Source of the DNA: Micromonospora sp. M71_S20
GTDB lineage: Bacteria; Actinomycetota; Actinomycetes; Mycobacteriales; Micromonosporaceae
Length of the DNA: 64,000 nucleotides
Assembly (NCBI RefSeq): GCF_003664255.1
Contig: NZ_RCCV01000003.1
Coordinates: 434,001-498,000, forward strand
Direction of reading: 5' to 3'
Shown here: in pieces, positions 1 to 8,479 of the stretch
How positions within the stretch are numbered: position 1 is the stretch's first letter
Layout of the letters: every line of letters starts with the position of its first letter
The notes under the pieces: model-generated
The model's input: the letters and a program-made list of their open reading frames with translations, nothing else
Told to the model about the DNA's origin: nothing
Databases searched by the model: none
Program-made: the position numbers and the translations under genes

Positions 1-1970
1 GTGTCCCGGCTCTGCGAGAGCATGTCCAGCCACTGCGCCGTCCGCTCGTGCCGCGCCACCCGCTCGGTGCGGGGCAGTCGCTGGTAGCAGACGTCGCGCA
101 CCAGCACGTGCCGGAACCGGTACTCCGGCTGCCCGGCCATCGTGGAGGCGGCCTGCTCGTGCACGAAGTCGCGCTGCTCCAGCCGGCGCAGCGCGCGCTC
201 CACCGACTCGACGGGCTGCCCGAGCGCGGCGGCCACGGCCCCCGGCCAGAACTGCACGCCGACCACGGCGGCGGCCAGCAGCACCGTGCGCTCCTTGGCG
301 TCGAGCAGGTCGATGCGGTTGGCGATGACGGCGTGCACGCTCTCCGGCATCGGCAGGTCGAGGTGCTTCTCCAGCGACCAGCCTCGTACGGACTGGCGCA
401 GCGCGCCCTGCTCGATCAGCATCCGGACGTACTCGTGGGCGTAGAGCGGGTTGCCGCCGGCCACCTCGATCAGCGGGGTGAGCATGTCGGCGGAGAAGGC
501 CGCCCGGCCGAACATGTGGGCGTAGAGCGCGGCGATGCCCGTGTCCCGCAGCGGGGGCAGGGTGATGGTCACCGAGCCGGTGATCGTCCCCGCCCAGCTC
601 GGGTCCCGGTCGACGAGTTCCGGCCGGGCGGTGCAGAGCAGCAGCAGCGGCACCTCCCGGGCGGCGGTGCCGAGCAGCTCCACGAAACGCAGCATCGCGT
701 CGTCGGCCCAGTGCAGGTCCTCGAAGACCAGCACGGTCGGCCGGCGGGCGGCCAGGGCGAGCAGGAAACGTCGCCACGCCGACTCGGTCTCCTCGGCCGG
801 CAGCGCGGTCCCCGGCAGGCCCACCAGCGGCCGCAGGGCGTCGACGAGGCGCTGCCGCTCGCCCGGGCCGACCAGCTCGCCGACGGCCGAGGCGAGCCGC
901 TGCGCGGCGCTCGACGCCGGGTCGGTGTCCAGGATGCCGGCCTCGGACTTGACGATGTCGGCCAACGCCGCGAACGTCACGTTCTCGCCGAACGGCGGGC
1001 ACCGCCCGATCCGCCAGGTCAGCGGCTCGTCGACCAGCCGGTCCACGTGCCGGTACAGCTCCCGGACCAGCCGGCTCTTGCCCAGCCCGGCCCGGCCGAA
1101 GACGGTCACCACCTGCGGGCGCCGGTCGCGCAACGACCGGTGCAGGGCGTTGACCAGCATCCCCAGCTCGTGCTCCCGGTCGATCAGCGGCGTGACGTCC
1201 GGCTGCCGGTCGGTCGACTGCCGGCGCACCGGGGACAGGGCCAGCCACACCTCGGTCGTCGTCGACCGCCCGCGCAGGGTGACCGGCGGCTGCTCCGAAT
1301 AGCGGATCGCGTCCCGGGTGAGGGCGTGCGTCACGCCGCAGACCAGCACCCCGCCGGGCGGCGCGACGGACTGCATCCGGGAGGCCGTGTTGACCACGTC
1401 GCCGGCCACGATCGCCTGGCCGCCGTCGCGGGCGGCGGCCACGTCGACAAGCGCCTCGCCGGTGGCCACCCCGACCCGGAAGCGCAGCGCGTCCGCGCCG
1501 GTGGGGGCGAAGCGGGTCAGCACCCGTTGCAGCTCCAGGCCGGCCCGCACGCAGCGCAGCGCGTCGGTCTCGGTCGCCACGGGCGCGCCGAACAGGGCCA
1601 TCACCGCGTCGCCGATGTATTTCTCCACCACCCCGCCGTACTGCCCGACGACGCGGCGGGCGGCGGAGAAGAACCCGGTCTGCATGCCGCGGACCAGCTC
1701 CGGGTCCGCCCGTTCGACGTACGGGGTGAAGTCGATCAGGTCGACGAAGAGCACGCTGACCCGGCGGCGGTCCTCCTGCGGGGCCGCCTGTCGCCCGCTG
1801 CCCGGCCGGGCGGCGCCGCAGGAGGTGCAGAACGCCACGTCCTGGGCGAGCGGGCGCAGGCAGTGCGGACAGACGGCGCCCAGCTCGTTGCCGCAGCCGC
1901 CGCAGAAGCGGTCGCCCGCGGCGGCCGTGCGTCCACAGCGGTCACACTGCGTGGCGATGACACCCTCCAC
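1..1970 (-). CDS. Zinc-ribbon / class III adenylate cyclase / AAA ATPase regulator (C-terminus cut by window edge)
   Basis: About 656 residues are visible; the protein runs off the left edge. The N-terminus carries two CxxC zinc-ribbon pairs (CDRC/CGGC and CPHC/CTSC). A class III nucleotidyl cyclase domain follows, with the first metal Asp in VSVLFVDLIDFT, the second in YIGDAVMALFGAP and the transition-state N/R in VNTASRM. Then comes an AAA/NACHT-like ATPase with P-loop GRAGLGKS. This architecture is typical of large actinobacterial cyclase-ATPase regulators, which make cAMP and often end in TPR repeats; that end is not visible. The GTG start at 1970 is chosen because it sits just before the first zinc ribbon; no clear Shine-Dalgarno precedes it. 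Substrate (ATP or GTP) cannot be told. Confidence 0.85.
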   Translation of the reverse strand, partial: MEGVIATQCDRCGRTAAAGDRFCGGCGNELGAVCPHCLRPLAQDVAFCTSCGAARPGSGRQAAPQEDRRRVSVLFVDLIDFTPYVERADPELVRGMQTGFFSAARRVVGQYGGVVEKYIGDAVMALFGAPVATETDALRCVRAGLELQRVLTRFAPTGADALRFRVGVATGEALVDVAAARDGGQAIVAGDVVNTASRMQSVAPPGGVLVCGVTHALTRDAIRYSEQPPVTLRGRSTTTEVWLALSPVRRQSTDRQPDVTPLIDREHELGMLVNALHRSLRDRRPQVVTVFGRAGLGKSRLVRELYRHVDRLVDEPLTWRIGRCPPFGENVTFAALADIVKSEAGILDTDPASSAAQRLASAVGELVGPGERQRLVDALRPLVGLPGTALPAEETESAWRRFLLALAARRPTVLVFEDLHWADDAMLRFVELLGTAAREVPLLLLCTARPELVDRDPSWAGTITGSVTITLPPLRDTGIAALYAHMFGRAAFSADMLTPLIEVAGGNPLYAHEYVRMLIEQGALRQSVRGWSLEKHLDLPMPESVHAVIANRIDLLDAKERTVLLAAAVVGVQFWPGAVAAALGQPVESVERALRRLEQRDFVHEQAASTMAGQPEYRFRHVLVRDVCYQRLPRTERVARHERTAQWLDMLSQSRD

Positions 1971-2133
1971 TCGCGATCCCGCCGGTGCCGGAGGCGGCAC
2001 CGTTCCGGTGTCAGTATCGCCGTCTGTCCAGCTGTCGGGTACCGGGCTGTTGGCTTGTGGACAGTCCACCGGCCGGTCCTGCGGTTACAGTCAGGCGGCT
2101 GAATGTCGACCATTGACCACAGGGGGATTCCCG

Positions 2134-2343
2134 ATGGTGTACGTGATGTTGCAGAGCGACTGGACCGACGGCAACGGGGTGAGCCACCTCGCGGGCGACT
2201 CCGTCGACGTGGACGCCGCCACGTTGGCCGCGCTCCAGGCGCAGGGGATCGTCAGCGAGCAGTCCGGTGGCGGCAAGGACGGCACGGAGTGGGTCGGGCC
2301 GGGCAGCACCAACTGGGTCGGGCCGGGCAGCAACACTCCCTGA
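2134..2343 (+). CDS. Small acidic protein with C-terminal WVGPGS repeat, unknown function
   Basis: A 69-residue protein with a strong ribosome binding site (AGGGGGA, 2121-2127) six bases before the ATG. The first 45 residues are acidic and have a short-fold look (LQSDWTDGNGVSHLAGDSV), recalling small phage-type decoration or structural proteins. The C-terminus holds two copies of an 8-residue unit (EWVGPGST, NWVGPGSN). There is no signal peptide and no membrane segment. It stands alone between the divergent cyclase gene and a clear terminator, so it is probably monocistronic. No family is recognised with confidence; the coding call rests on the RBS, codon bias and flanking terminator. Confidence 0.7.
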   Translation: MVYVMLQSDWTDGNGVSHLAGDSVDVDAATLAALQAQGIVSEQSGGGKDGTEWVGPGSTNWVGPGSNTP

Positions 2344-2353
2344 CACCCCGCAC

Positions 2354-2386
2354 GAAGGGGCCGGAGCAGCCGCTCCGGCCCTTTTT
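2354..2386 (+). terminator. Rho-independent terminator
   Basis: A perfect 10-bp stem (GGGCCGGAGC at 2358-2367, GCTCCGGCCC at 2372-2381) with a 4-nt loop is followed by five T residues. It lies 14 nt after the small protein gene and before the convergent Crp-family gene. This is the clearest intrinsic terminator in the left part of the window. Confidence 0.9.
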
Positions 2387-2396
2387 CGCGTACGCC

Positions 2397-3089
2397 TCAG
2401 CGCTCGCTCATGCCGGCGCGGCGGCGCAGCGCCGCCACGTCGGTGACCACGATCCGCCGGCCCTCGGTGCGCAGCCAACCCCGGTTGGCGAACGACCCGA
2501 TCGCCTGGTTGACGCTCTGCCGCGAGCCGCCGGCCATCTCCGCGAGCTGGCTCTGGTTGAGCTCGATGGTGATCATCGGGGCCTGGCTCTCGCCGGCCAG
2601 CCGGACCAGGGTCTTGGCCACCCGGCCGGGCAGGTCCAGGAAGACGTGGTCGGCGTTCTGCTCGGTCAGCCGGCGGATCAGCCCGCCGAGCGAGCGCATC
2701 ACCGCGTCGAGGATGCGCGGGTTGGAGTGCACCAGCTCCATGAACGCGCCCCGGGACAGCGCGAGCGCGGCGCAGTCCTCGATCGCCTCGGCCGAGGCGG
2801 AGCGGGTGGAGGCGTCGAGCAGGGAGACCTCGCCCAGCACGTCCGGCGGACGGATCACCGACAGCACCGCGCGCTCGCCGGTCGGCGCGGTGCGGAAGAC
2901 CGCGACCGCGCCCCGACGCAGGACGATGAGGGACTCGCCGGGGTCGTTCTCGACGAAGAGCAGCTGACCCTTGCGGTACGTGCGGGGGACCGCCGCGGCG
3001 ATCACCCGCTGCCGGACCTCCGGCTCCAGCCCGGCGAACATCTCCACACCCGTGAGCGCGTCACCCGGCTCCGGAAGGCGCATCTCCAC
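2397..3089 (-). CDS. Crp/Fnr-family transcriptional regulator
   Basis: A 230-residue protein with an N-terminal cyclic-nucleotide-binding beta-barrel (residues about 15-130) and a C-terminal winged helix-turn-helix (LNQSQLAEMAGGSRQSVNQA followed by a wing with GRRIVV). The length matches the CRP family. GTG at 3089 is chosen because GGGGGAGGGG lies about 9 nt upstream; an in-frame ATG follows two codons later. The cyclase at the left edge is a possible source of its ligand, but that link is only inference. It is convergent with the small WVGPGS protein gene. Confidence 0.88.
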   Translation of the reverse strand: MEMRLPEPGDALTGVEMFAGLEPEVRQRVIAAAVPRTYRKGQLLFVENDPGESLIVLRRGAVAVFRTAPTGERAVLSVIRPPDVLGEVSLLDASTRSASAEAIEDCAALALSRGAFMELVHSNPRILDAVMRSLGGLIRRLTEQNADHVFLDLPGRVAKTLVRLAGESQAPMITIELNQSQLAEMAGGSRQSVNQAIGSFANRGWLRTEGRRIVVTDVAALRRRAGMSER

Positions 3090-3340
3090 GGCCCAACCCC
3101 TCCCCCGGTCAAGGACCACAACTCGCTCACCGGGTGAACCTGAAGGCCCTCGACGAGGTGAACTGACACCGGTTCGGCGTCCGGTAGCGGTACACATCAG
3201 ATCATGACGGTCCGGTCGCTTGCTGTACACCCCTCAAATCACTTCCGTGACACTCCCGAGCTGCGGCGATCGGCGTGGTGGGCGGCATCCGGCCGCCCCG
3301 GTGGCCCGGCGGCGACGGGCGTGGGCGAGGATGACCGGTG

Positions 3341-3838
3341 ATGGTCTACCGCTATTTCTACGACTGCGAGTTCATCGAGGACGGCCGGCTCGTCGACCTG
3401 GTGTCGATCGGCGTCGTCGACGAGTACGGCCGCGAGTTCTACGCCGTCTCGACCGAGTTCGACGACTCGCGGGCCGTGCCCTGGGTGCGCCGCAACGTGC
3501 TCGACAAGCTGCCCTCCCCGGCGAACCGCGCCTGGCGTTCCCGGGAGCGCATCCGCGACGAGCTGTACGACTTCCTCGTCGAGCCGGTCCGCGACCGCCC
3601 GGGCGAGCAGTTGGAGCTCTGGGCCTGGTACGCCGCGTACGACCACGTCGCCCTGGCCCAGCTGTGGGGCGCCATGCCGGCGCTGCCCCGGGAGATCCCC
3701 CGGTTCACGAAGGACCTGCGCCAGCTCTGGGACGACCGGGGCCGGCCGCCGCTGCCGGACGCCGACGCGGCGCGCCACGACGCGCTGGTCGACGCCCGGC
3801 ACAACCTGGCCCGGTGGCGGGCGATGACCGGTTCGTAG
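3341..3838 (+). CDS. RNase AS, polyadenylate-specific 3'-exoribonuclease
   Basis: A 165-residue DEDDh exonuclease closely resembling mycobacterial RNase AS (Rv2179c). The catalytic acids are visible: D8 and E10 in YFYDCEFIEDG, D101 in AAYDHVAL, H146 and D151 in HDALVDARH. The known member degrades adenylate-rich RNA 3' ends. In Mycobacterium the gene neighbours aroG and pknL, both of which lie further along this window. The ATG at 3341 is preceded by GCGAGG; a GTG one codon earlier is an alternative. Confidence 0.88.
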   Translation: MVYRYFYDCEFIEDGRLVDLVSIGVVDEYGREFYAVSTEFDDSRAVPWVRRNVLDKLPSPANRAWRSRERIRDELYDFLVEPVRDRPGEQLELWAWYAAYDHVALAQLWGAMPALPREIPRFTKDLRQLWDDRGRPPLPDADAARHDALVDARHNLARWRAMTGS

Positions 3839-3898
3839 GTTTGGTCGGTTCTGTCCCGGGCACCGGTGCGACGTCGAGCCGATGTGAGGGAGAGTCCC

Positions 3899-4402
3899 AT
3901 GAGCAACGAACCGACTAACGCCGCCGAGGCCCGGCGCCGGGTGACCGAGCTGGTCCGGGAGGCGCGCATCTGCATGCTCACCACGACGGCCGTGGACGGC
4001 CGGATGGTGAGCCGTCCGATGGGCCTGCAGGAGGCGGAGTTCGACGGCGACCTGTGGTTCTTCGCGTACGCCGACTCCGCCAAGGTCCGGCAGATCCGCG
4101 TGAACCCGGAGGTCAACGTCTCCTTCTCCGACTCCCGGCGCAACGCCTGGGTGTCGGTCTCGGGCACCGCCCGCGAGGGGTACGACCGGGCGAAGGCCGA
4201 ACAGCTGTGGAACCCGGTGCTCAAGGCCTGGTTCCCGGACGGGCTGGAGACTCCCGGGCTCACCCTGGTCAAGGTCCACGCCAGCTCCGCGGAGTACTGG
4301 GACTCCCCGTCGAGCACCGTGGTCAACCTGTTCGGCTACGCCAAGGCGGCGGTGACCGGCAAGCCGCCGAAGGTGGGGGAGAACCACGAGGTCAGCTACT
4401 GA
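3899..4402 (+). CDS. Pyridoxamine 5'-phosphate oxidase-like FMN/F420 split-barrel protein
   Basis: A 167-residue split-barrel flavoprotein of the general stress protein 26 type. It shows the usual beta-strand pattern (ICMLTTTAVDGRMVSRPM, LWFFAYADSAKVRQI, VNVSFSD, WVSVSGTA) and a C-terminal segment ending VVNLFGYAKAAVTGK, as in that family. Such proteins bind FMN or F420 and carry out poorly defined redox reactions in stress. RBS GAGGGAGAG at 3886-3893 supports the ATG at 3899. It is monocistronic, 60 nt after RNase AS. Confidence 0.85.
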   Translation: MSNEPTNAAEARRRVTELVREARICMLTTTAVDGRMVSRPMGLQEAEFDGDLWFFAYADSAKVRQIRVNPEVNVSFSDSRRNAWVSVSGTAREGYDRAKAEQLWNPVLKAWFPDGLETPGLTLVKVHASSAEYWDSPSSTVVNLFGYAKAAVTGKPPKVGENHEVSY

Positions 4403-4580
4403 CCGGTAGGCCGACCGGCCCGTGGGACCGGCCCGGGGCGCGGTGTCGACGTGCGCCAGCGACGACTACAGTGCGCACTGACGGCCCGCCCCGGGCCGGC
4501 AACGGCGCCGATGGTCTGATTCGACACATATCCTGGGGCAAATCGGGCTACACCTGATGCTCCAGGAGGATGAGCAGATC

Positions 4581-5609
4581 ATGCGTATCGGCGTGCTCAC
4601 CGGCGGCGGCGACTGCCCAGGTCTCAACGCGGTCATCCGGGCGGTGGTCCGCAAGGGCGTCGCCAGCTACGGCCACGAGTTCGTGGGTTTCCGGGACGGC
4701 TGGAAGGGCCCGTTGGAGGGCCTGTCCCGCCCCCTGGGCATCGCGGAGGTCCGCGGCATCCTGCCGCGCGGCGGCACCATCCTCGGTTCGTCCCGGACGA
4801 ACCCCTTCAAGATCGAGAACGGCGTCGAGCGGATCAAGGAGAACCTCGCCGCGCAGGGCGTGGACGCGCTCATCGCGATCGGCGGCGAGGACACCCTCGG
4901 CGTGGCCACGAAGCTGCACGAGCTCGGGGTCCACGTGATCGGCGTGCCGAAGACGATCGACAACGACCTCGGCGCCACCGACTACACCTTCGGCTTCGAC
5001 ACCGCCGTCAACATCGCGATGGAGGCGATCGACCGGCTGCACACCACCGCCGAGAGCCACCACCGCACCCTGGTGGTCGAGGTGATGGGCCGGCACGCCG
5101 GCTGGATCGCCCTGCACGCCGGCCTGGCCGGCGGCGCCAACGTGATCCTGCTGCCGGAGCGGCAGTTCGACGTCGAGCAGGTCGCCGGCTACGTCGAGAA
5201 GCGCTTCCAGCACCAGTACGCCCCGATCGTCGTGGTCGCCGAGGGCGCCCAGCCGCTGGACGGCCAGATGGTCCTGCACAACCAGGAGCTCGACGCGTTC
5301 GGCCACGTCCGCCTCGGCGGCATCGGCCAGTGGCTCGCCGAGCAGCTGGAGGCCAAGACCGGCAAGGAGGCCCGCACGGTCGTGCTCGGGCACATCCAGC
5401 GCGGCGGCACCCCGAGCGCCTTCGACCGGGTGCTCGCCACCCGGCTCGGCCTCCAGGCGATCGACGCGGTCCACGAGGGCGACTGGGGCAAGATGGTCGC
5501 CATGCAGAGCACGGACATCGTCCGCGTCCCGCTGGCCGACGCCACCCGCGAGCTGAAGACCGTGCCGCTGGAGCGGTACGCCGAGGCCGAGGTCTTCTTC
5601 GGCAGCTGA
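4581..5609 (+). CDS. pfkA: 6-phosphofructokinase with pyrophosphate-type active site
   Basis: A 342-residue phosphofructokinase phosphorylating fructose 6-phosphate in glycolysis. N-terminal TGGGDCPGLNAVIR is the phosphoryl-donor loop; PKTIDND carries the catalytic Asp; MGRHAGWIAL binds substrate. The donor-selecting residues are D104 (GGEDT, 101-105) and K124 (PKTIDND). ATP-dependent enzymes have Gly104, while Asp104 with Lys124 is the pattern of PPi-dependent enzymes such as that of Amycolatopsis methanolica, so PPi is the expected donor and the reaction would be reversible. AGGAGG at 4564-4569 supports ATG 4581. A strong hairpin follows the stop. Confidence 0.93.
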   Translation: MRIGVLTGGGDCPGLNAVIRAVVRKGVASYGHEFVGFRDGWKGPLEGLSRPLGIAEVRGILPRGGTILGSSRTNPFKIENGVERIKENLAAQGVDALIAIGGEDTLGVATKLHELGVHVIGVPKTIDNDLGATDYTFGFDTAVNIAMEAIDRLHTTAESHHRTLVVEVMGRHAGWIALHAGLAGGANVILLPERQFDVEQVAGYVEKRFQHQYAPIVVVAEGAQPLDGQMVLHNQELDAFGHVRLGGIGQWLAEQLEAKTGKEARTVVLGHIQRGGTPSAFDRVLATRLGLQAIDAVHEGDWGKMVAMQSTDIVRVPLADATRELKTVPLERYAEAEVFFGS

Positions 5610-5618
5610 TCCATCCGC

Positions 5619-5654
5619 GGCGTCGTGGCGGGCCGTCCGGCCCGCCGCGACGCC
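5619..5654 (+). terminator. Strong hairpin after the phosphofructokinase gene
   Basis: A stem of 16 pairs (GGCGTCG-T-GGCGGGCC at 5619-5634 against GGCCCGCC-G-CGACGCC at 5639-5654, with one G-U pair) and a 4-nt loop. There is no T-run, as is common for actinobacterial terminators. It separates pfkA from proC. Confidence 0.6.
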
Positions 5655-5681
5655 GGCTCACGGCGAGGGGGTACGACGGCG

Positions 5682-6500
5682 ATGGCGGGTTCGGTGCACA
5701 CGGTCGCGGTGATCGGGGCCGGCAAGATCGGCGAGCTGATGCTCTCCGGGCTGCTGCGCTCGGGCTGGCCGGTGGGCCGGCTGCTGGCCACGGCCCGCCG
5801 ACCCGCCCGTGCCGAGGAGCTGACCGCCCGTTACGGGGTACGGGTGGTCGACAACCTCACCGCCGTGGCCGAGGCGGAGGTGCTCGCCGTCTCGGTCAAG
5901 CCGCAGGACGCGGCGACGCTGCTGGAGGAGATCGGGCCGAAGGTGCCCGCCGACAAGCTGGTCATCTCGCTCTGCGCCGGCCTGCCGACCAGCTTCTTCA
6001 ACCGCCGCCTGCCCGAGGGCACGCCCGTGGTGCGGGTGATGACCAACACCCCGGCCCTGGTCGACCAGGCGATGACGGCGATCTCCGCCGGCGCCCACGC
6101 CACCGGCACGCACCTCGCGCTGGCCGAGGAGATGTTCAAGCCGCTGGGCTCGACCGTCCGGGTGCCCGAGTCCCAGCAGGACGCGGTGACCGCGCTCTCC
6201 GGCTCCGGGCCGGCGTACTTCTACCTGCTCGTCGAGGCGATGATCGACGCCGGCATCCTGCTCGGCCTGCCCCGGCAGGTCGCGCACGAGCTGATCGTGC
6301 AGACCGCGATCGGCTCGGCCGTGATGCTGCGCGACTCCGGCGAGCACCCGGTGAAGCTGCGCGAGGCGGTCACCTCGCCGGCCGGCACCACCATCTCCGC
6401 CGTGCGCGAGCTGGAGAAGCACGGCGTACGCGCGGCGCTGCTCGCCGCGCTGGAAGCGGCCCGCGACCGCGCCCGCGAACTGGCCGCCCAGGCCGACTGA
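5682..6500 (+). CDS. proC: Pyrroline-5-carboxylate reductase
   Basis: A 272-residue enzyme reducing 1-pyrroline-5-carboxylate to L-proline with NAD(P)H, the last step of proline synthesis. The N-terminal Rossmann motif is VIGAGKIGELM; the C-terminal dimerisation domain carries ALSGSGPAYFYLLVEAMIDA and the signature region SPAGTTISAVRELE. Length is normal for ProC. GGCGAGGGG about 11 nt before the ATG serves as RBS. The gene stands alone after the pfkA hairpin. Confidence 0.95.
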   Translation: MAGSVHTVAVIGAGKIGELMLSGLLRSGWPVGRLLATARRPARAEELTARYGVRVVDNLTAVAEAEVLAVSVKPQDAATLLEEIGPKVPADKLVISLCAGLPTSFFNRRLPEGTPVVRVMTNTPALVDQAMTAISAGAHATGTHLALAEEMFKPLGSTVRVPESQQDAVTALSGSGPAYFYLLVEAMIDAGILLGLPRQVAHELIVQTAIGSAVMLRDSGEHPVKLREAVTSPAGTTISAVRELEKHGVRAALLAALEAARDRARELAAQAD

Positions 6501-6631
6501 CTCCGGCGAGCAGCCGCCCGTCCGTCATGTGGTCCGCAACGCCGGGATCGGGATCGTCTGCCATGCGCTCGACCTCGACGCCGACCCGGCCAGCCTGCTC
6601 GCCCGGGTCGGCGCCTTGGCCGGTGAGATCA

Positions 6632-7924
6632 TCAGTAGAGCAGGTGGGGCTTGCGGCGGCGGTTGAAGTCCGCCAGCTCGTCGGCCCAGGCGCCTACCAC
6701 GTCGTCCACGTCGGCGCCCGCGTCGATCATCGTGCGCAGTCGCGGCGACCCGGTCAGCTTGTCGATCCAGTACGGCCGCACGGCGTCCCACGAGTCGCGC
6801 CGCCACGCGAACGCCTCGTACTTGTGCGCCTCCACCAGCATCGCGACCGCCGTGCGGATCGGGTCGTACTTCGCGCGGTCGACGACCTTGACCTCGACCC
6901 CCGCGCAGAGCTTGTTGAGCAGCGCGGGCTTCTGCCCGGCGGACGTCGGCGTGAAGTACGCCTCGCGGAACTCGACGCCGGGCAGCTCGCGGGCGTTGAG
7001 CCGGTCGGACCAGTGGTAGTCGAAGTCCTCGGCCAGCCCGCCGATCAGCTCGAACGGCTTGCAGGTGCCCCGGCCCTCGGTGAGCGAGGCAACGCCCTCG
7101 AACAGGCCGGTGCCGGGGTAGACCAGCGCAGTGTCCGTGGTGGGCATGTTCGGGCTGGGCAGCACCCAGGGCAGGTCGGTGTCGGCGGCCAGCCTGTCGC
7201 GCTTCCAGTGCCGGCACTTCACGACGTGCAGGTCCACCTGGCGGCCGGCCTCGGCGGGCAGGAACTCGGCGTTGAAGAACCGGGCCAGCTCGCCGACGGT
7301 CATCCCGTGCTGCTGGACGATCTCCTTCAGCCCCACCCCGGAGGTGTAGCCGGCGGTCATCATCGGCCCGTAGGCCCGGCCGCCGACCGGGTTCGGCCGG
7401 TCCAGCACCACGTACCGCTTGCCGGTCCGGGCCGCGGCCATCATCGAGGTGTACATGGTCCAGATGTACGTGTAGAAGCGGGCGCCGACGTCCTGGATGT
7501 CGAAGACGACGGTGTCGACGCCGGCCTGGGTGAACATGGTCTCCCACTTGGCCAGCGAGGCGCCGTAAGCGTCGTAGACGGTGATCCCGGTGCGGGCGTC
7601 GATGCCGGTGCCCTCGCTGCCCCCGGCCTGCGCCGAGCCGCGGAAGCCGTGCTCGGGGCCGAACGCGGCGGCCAGCCGCACCGTGCCGGAGGCGTGCATC
7701 AGGTCGACCAGGTGCCGGTAGGCCGAGTCCACGCCGGTGGGGTTCGAGATCACCCCGACCCGCTGGCCGGCGAGTTCGGCGAAGTCGGACCGGACGAGCA
7801 CGTCGAGCCCGGTCTCCACGCGGCGGATGCCGGGCGCGGCGTGACCGGCCGCACCGGGTGCCGTCGCCGCGACCGCGCCCGCGGTCACCGCACCCGCTCC
7901 GGCCAGGAACTTCCTTCGCTCCAT
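6632..7924 (-). CDS. Exported exo-beta-N-acetylmuramidase NamZ-like (DUF1343) protein
   Basis: A 430-residue protein of the DUF1343 family, whose characterised member NamZ releases terminal N-acetylmuramic acid from peptidoglycan fragments. The N-terminus MERRKFLAGAGAVTAG is a Tat-type signal (RRKFLAG) followed by an Ala-rich h-region. Family blocks visible are GVISNPTGVD, FGPEHGFRG, VFDIQDVGARFYTY, DRPNPVGG and PSPNMPT. The role is cell-wall recycling or scavenging outside the membrane. ATG 7924 is preceded by GAGGGAGGG, and a promoter-like -35/-10 pair lies 25 nt upstream. No murein-recycling partner is adjacent here. Confidence 0.9.
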   Translation of the reverse strand: MERRKFLAGAGAVTAGAVAATAPGAAGHAAPGIRRVETGLDVLVRSDFAELAGQRVGVISNPTGVDSAYRHLVDLMHASGTVRLAAAFGPEHGFRGSAQAGGSEGTGIDARTGITVYDAYGASLAKWETMFTQAGVDTVVFDIQDVGARFYTYIWTMYTSMMAAARTGKRYVVLDRPNPVGGRAYGPMMTAGYTSGVGLKEIVQQHGMTVGELARFFNAEFLPAEAGRQVDLHVVKCRHWKRDRLAADTDLPWVLPSPNMPTTDTALVYPGTGLFEGVASLTEGRGTCKPFELIGGLAEDFDYHWSDRLNARELPGVEFREAYFTPTSAGQKPALLNKLCAGVEVKVVDRAKYDPIRTAVAMLVEAHKYEAFAWRRDSWDAVRPYWIDKLTGSPRLRTMIDAGADVDDVVGAWADELADFNRRRKPHLLY

Positions 7925-7949
7925 GTCGACCCTCCCTCGGTTTGGTCGA

Positions 7950-7978
7950 AACTTAGCTACACGTTGATGCCCCGTCAA
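7950..7978 (-). promoter_or_regulatory. Promoter of the namZ-like gene with a duplicated GTAGCTAA motif
   Basis: Reading the minus strand, TTGACG (7973-7978) and TAAGTT (7950-7955) are separated by 17 nt, a good primary-sigma promoter. GTAGCTAA occurs twice, at 7985-7992 (just upstream of the -35) and at 7953-7960 (overlapping the -10), 32 nt apart. That placement suits a repressor operator pair; the regulator is unknown. Confidence 0.6.
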
Positions 7979-8093
7979 GGAAGGTTAGCTACAAAGCCGG
8001 GGTGGACGGGGTCGGCCGGCGGCGCTTTCTGAACCGCGGCCCGGCGGCGCGTGGTGCGGACCCACCGGTCGGACGGTGCTCCATACTGGCCCG

Positions 8094-8444
8094 GTGTTCA
8101 CCCTCGCCCAGGCCCGCCACCTGATCGCCACCCTGCGCCCGCGCGTCGACGAACTGATCCGCCTGCGGGCCGACCTGGCCGAGCTGCGCGTCGACCTGGC
8201 CGAGCGGGGTGCGAGCCCGCTCGGCGGACTGGCCGAGGTCAAGGGGCTGGAGGCGCGGTTGCACGCCGTCGTCGAGGACTTGCACTCCCACGACATCCAG
8301 GTCAAGGGCATCGCGCCGGTGCTGCTCGACTTCCCCGGCGAGCGTGACGGCCGGCCGGTGCTCTGGTGCTGGCTGGAGGGGGACAGCGACGTGCGTTGGT
8401 ACCACCGGGTGGAGTGCGGCTTCGCCGGCCGCCGCCCGGTCTGA
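8094..8444 (+). CDS. DUF2203 family protein
   Basis: A 116-residue protein starting FTLAQARHLI, the usual opening of DUF2203. It has a helical N-terminal half (RPRVDELIRLRADLAELRVDL) and a compact C-terminal part with VKGIAPVLLDFPGE and LCWLEGD-like residues (VLWCWLEGDSDVRWYHR). The function of the family is unknown. The GTG at 8094 lies 6 nt after CATACT, so the mRNA is probably leaderless. It is convergent with the threonine dehydratase gene. Confidence 0.82.
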   Translation: MFTLAQARHLIATLRPRVDELIRLRADLAELRVDLAERGASPLGGLAEVKGLEARLHAVVEDLHSHDIQVKGIAPVLLDFPGERDGRPVLWCWLEGDSDVRWYHRVECGFAGRRPV

Positions 8445-8479
8445 TCCGCCGCGGCGGGGTCGCCCTGCCCGGGGCGGTG

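Noticed and set aside
48..2102. Long plus-strand open frames opposite the cyclase-ATPase gene
   Set aside because: They are mirror frames of high GC3 coding DNA; the minus strand reads zinc ribbons, cyclase motifs and a P-loop without interruption.
5330..8032. A 900-codon plus-strand frame spanning proC and the namZ-like gene
   Set aside because: It overlaps two well-supported genes in other frames and matches no protein features.
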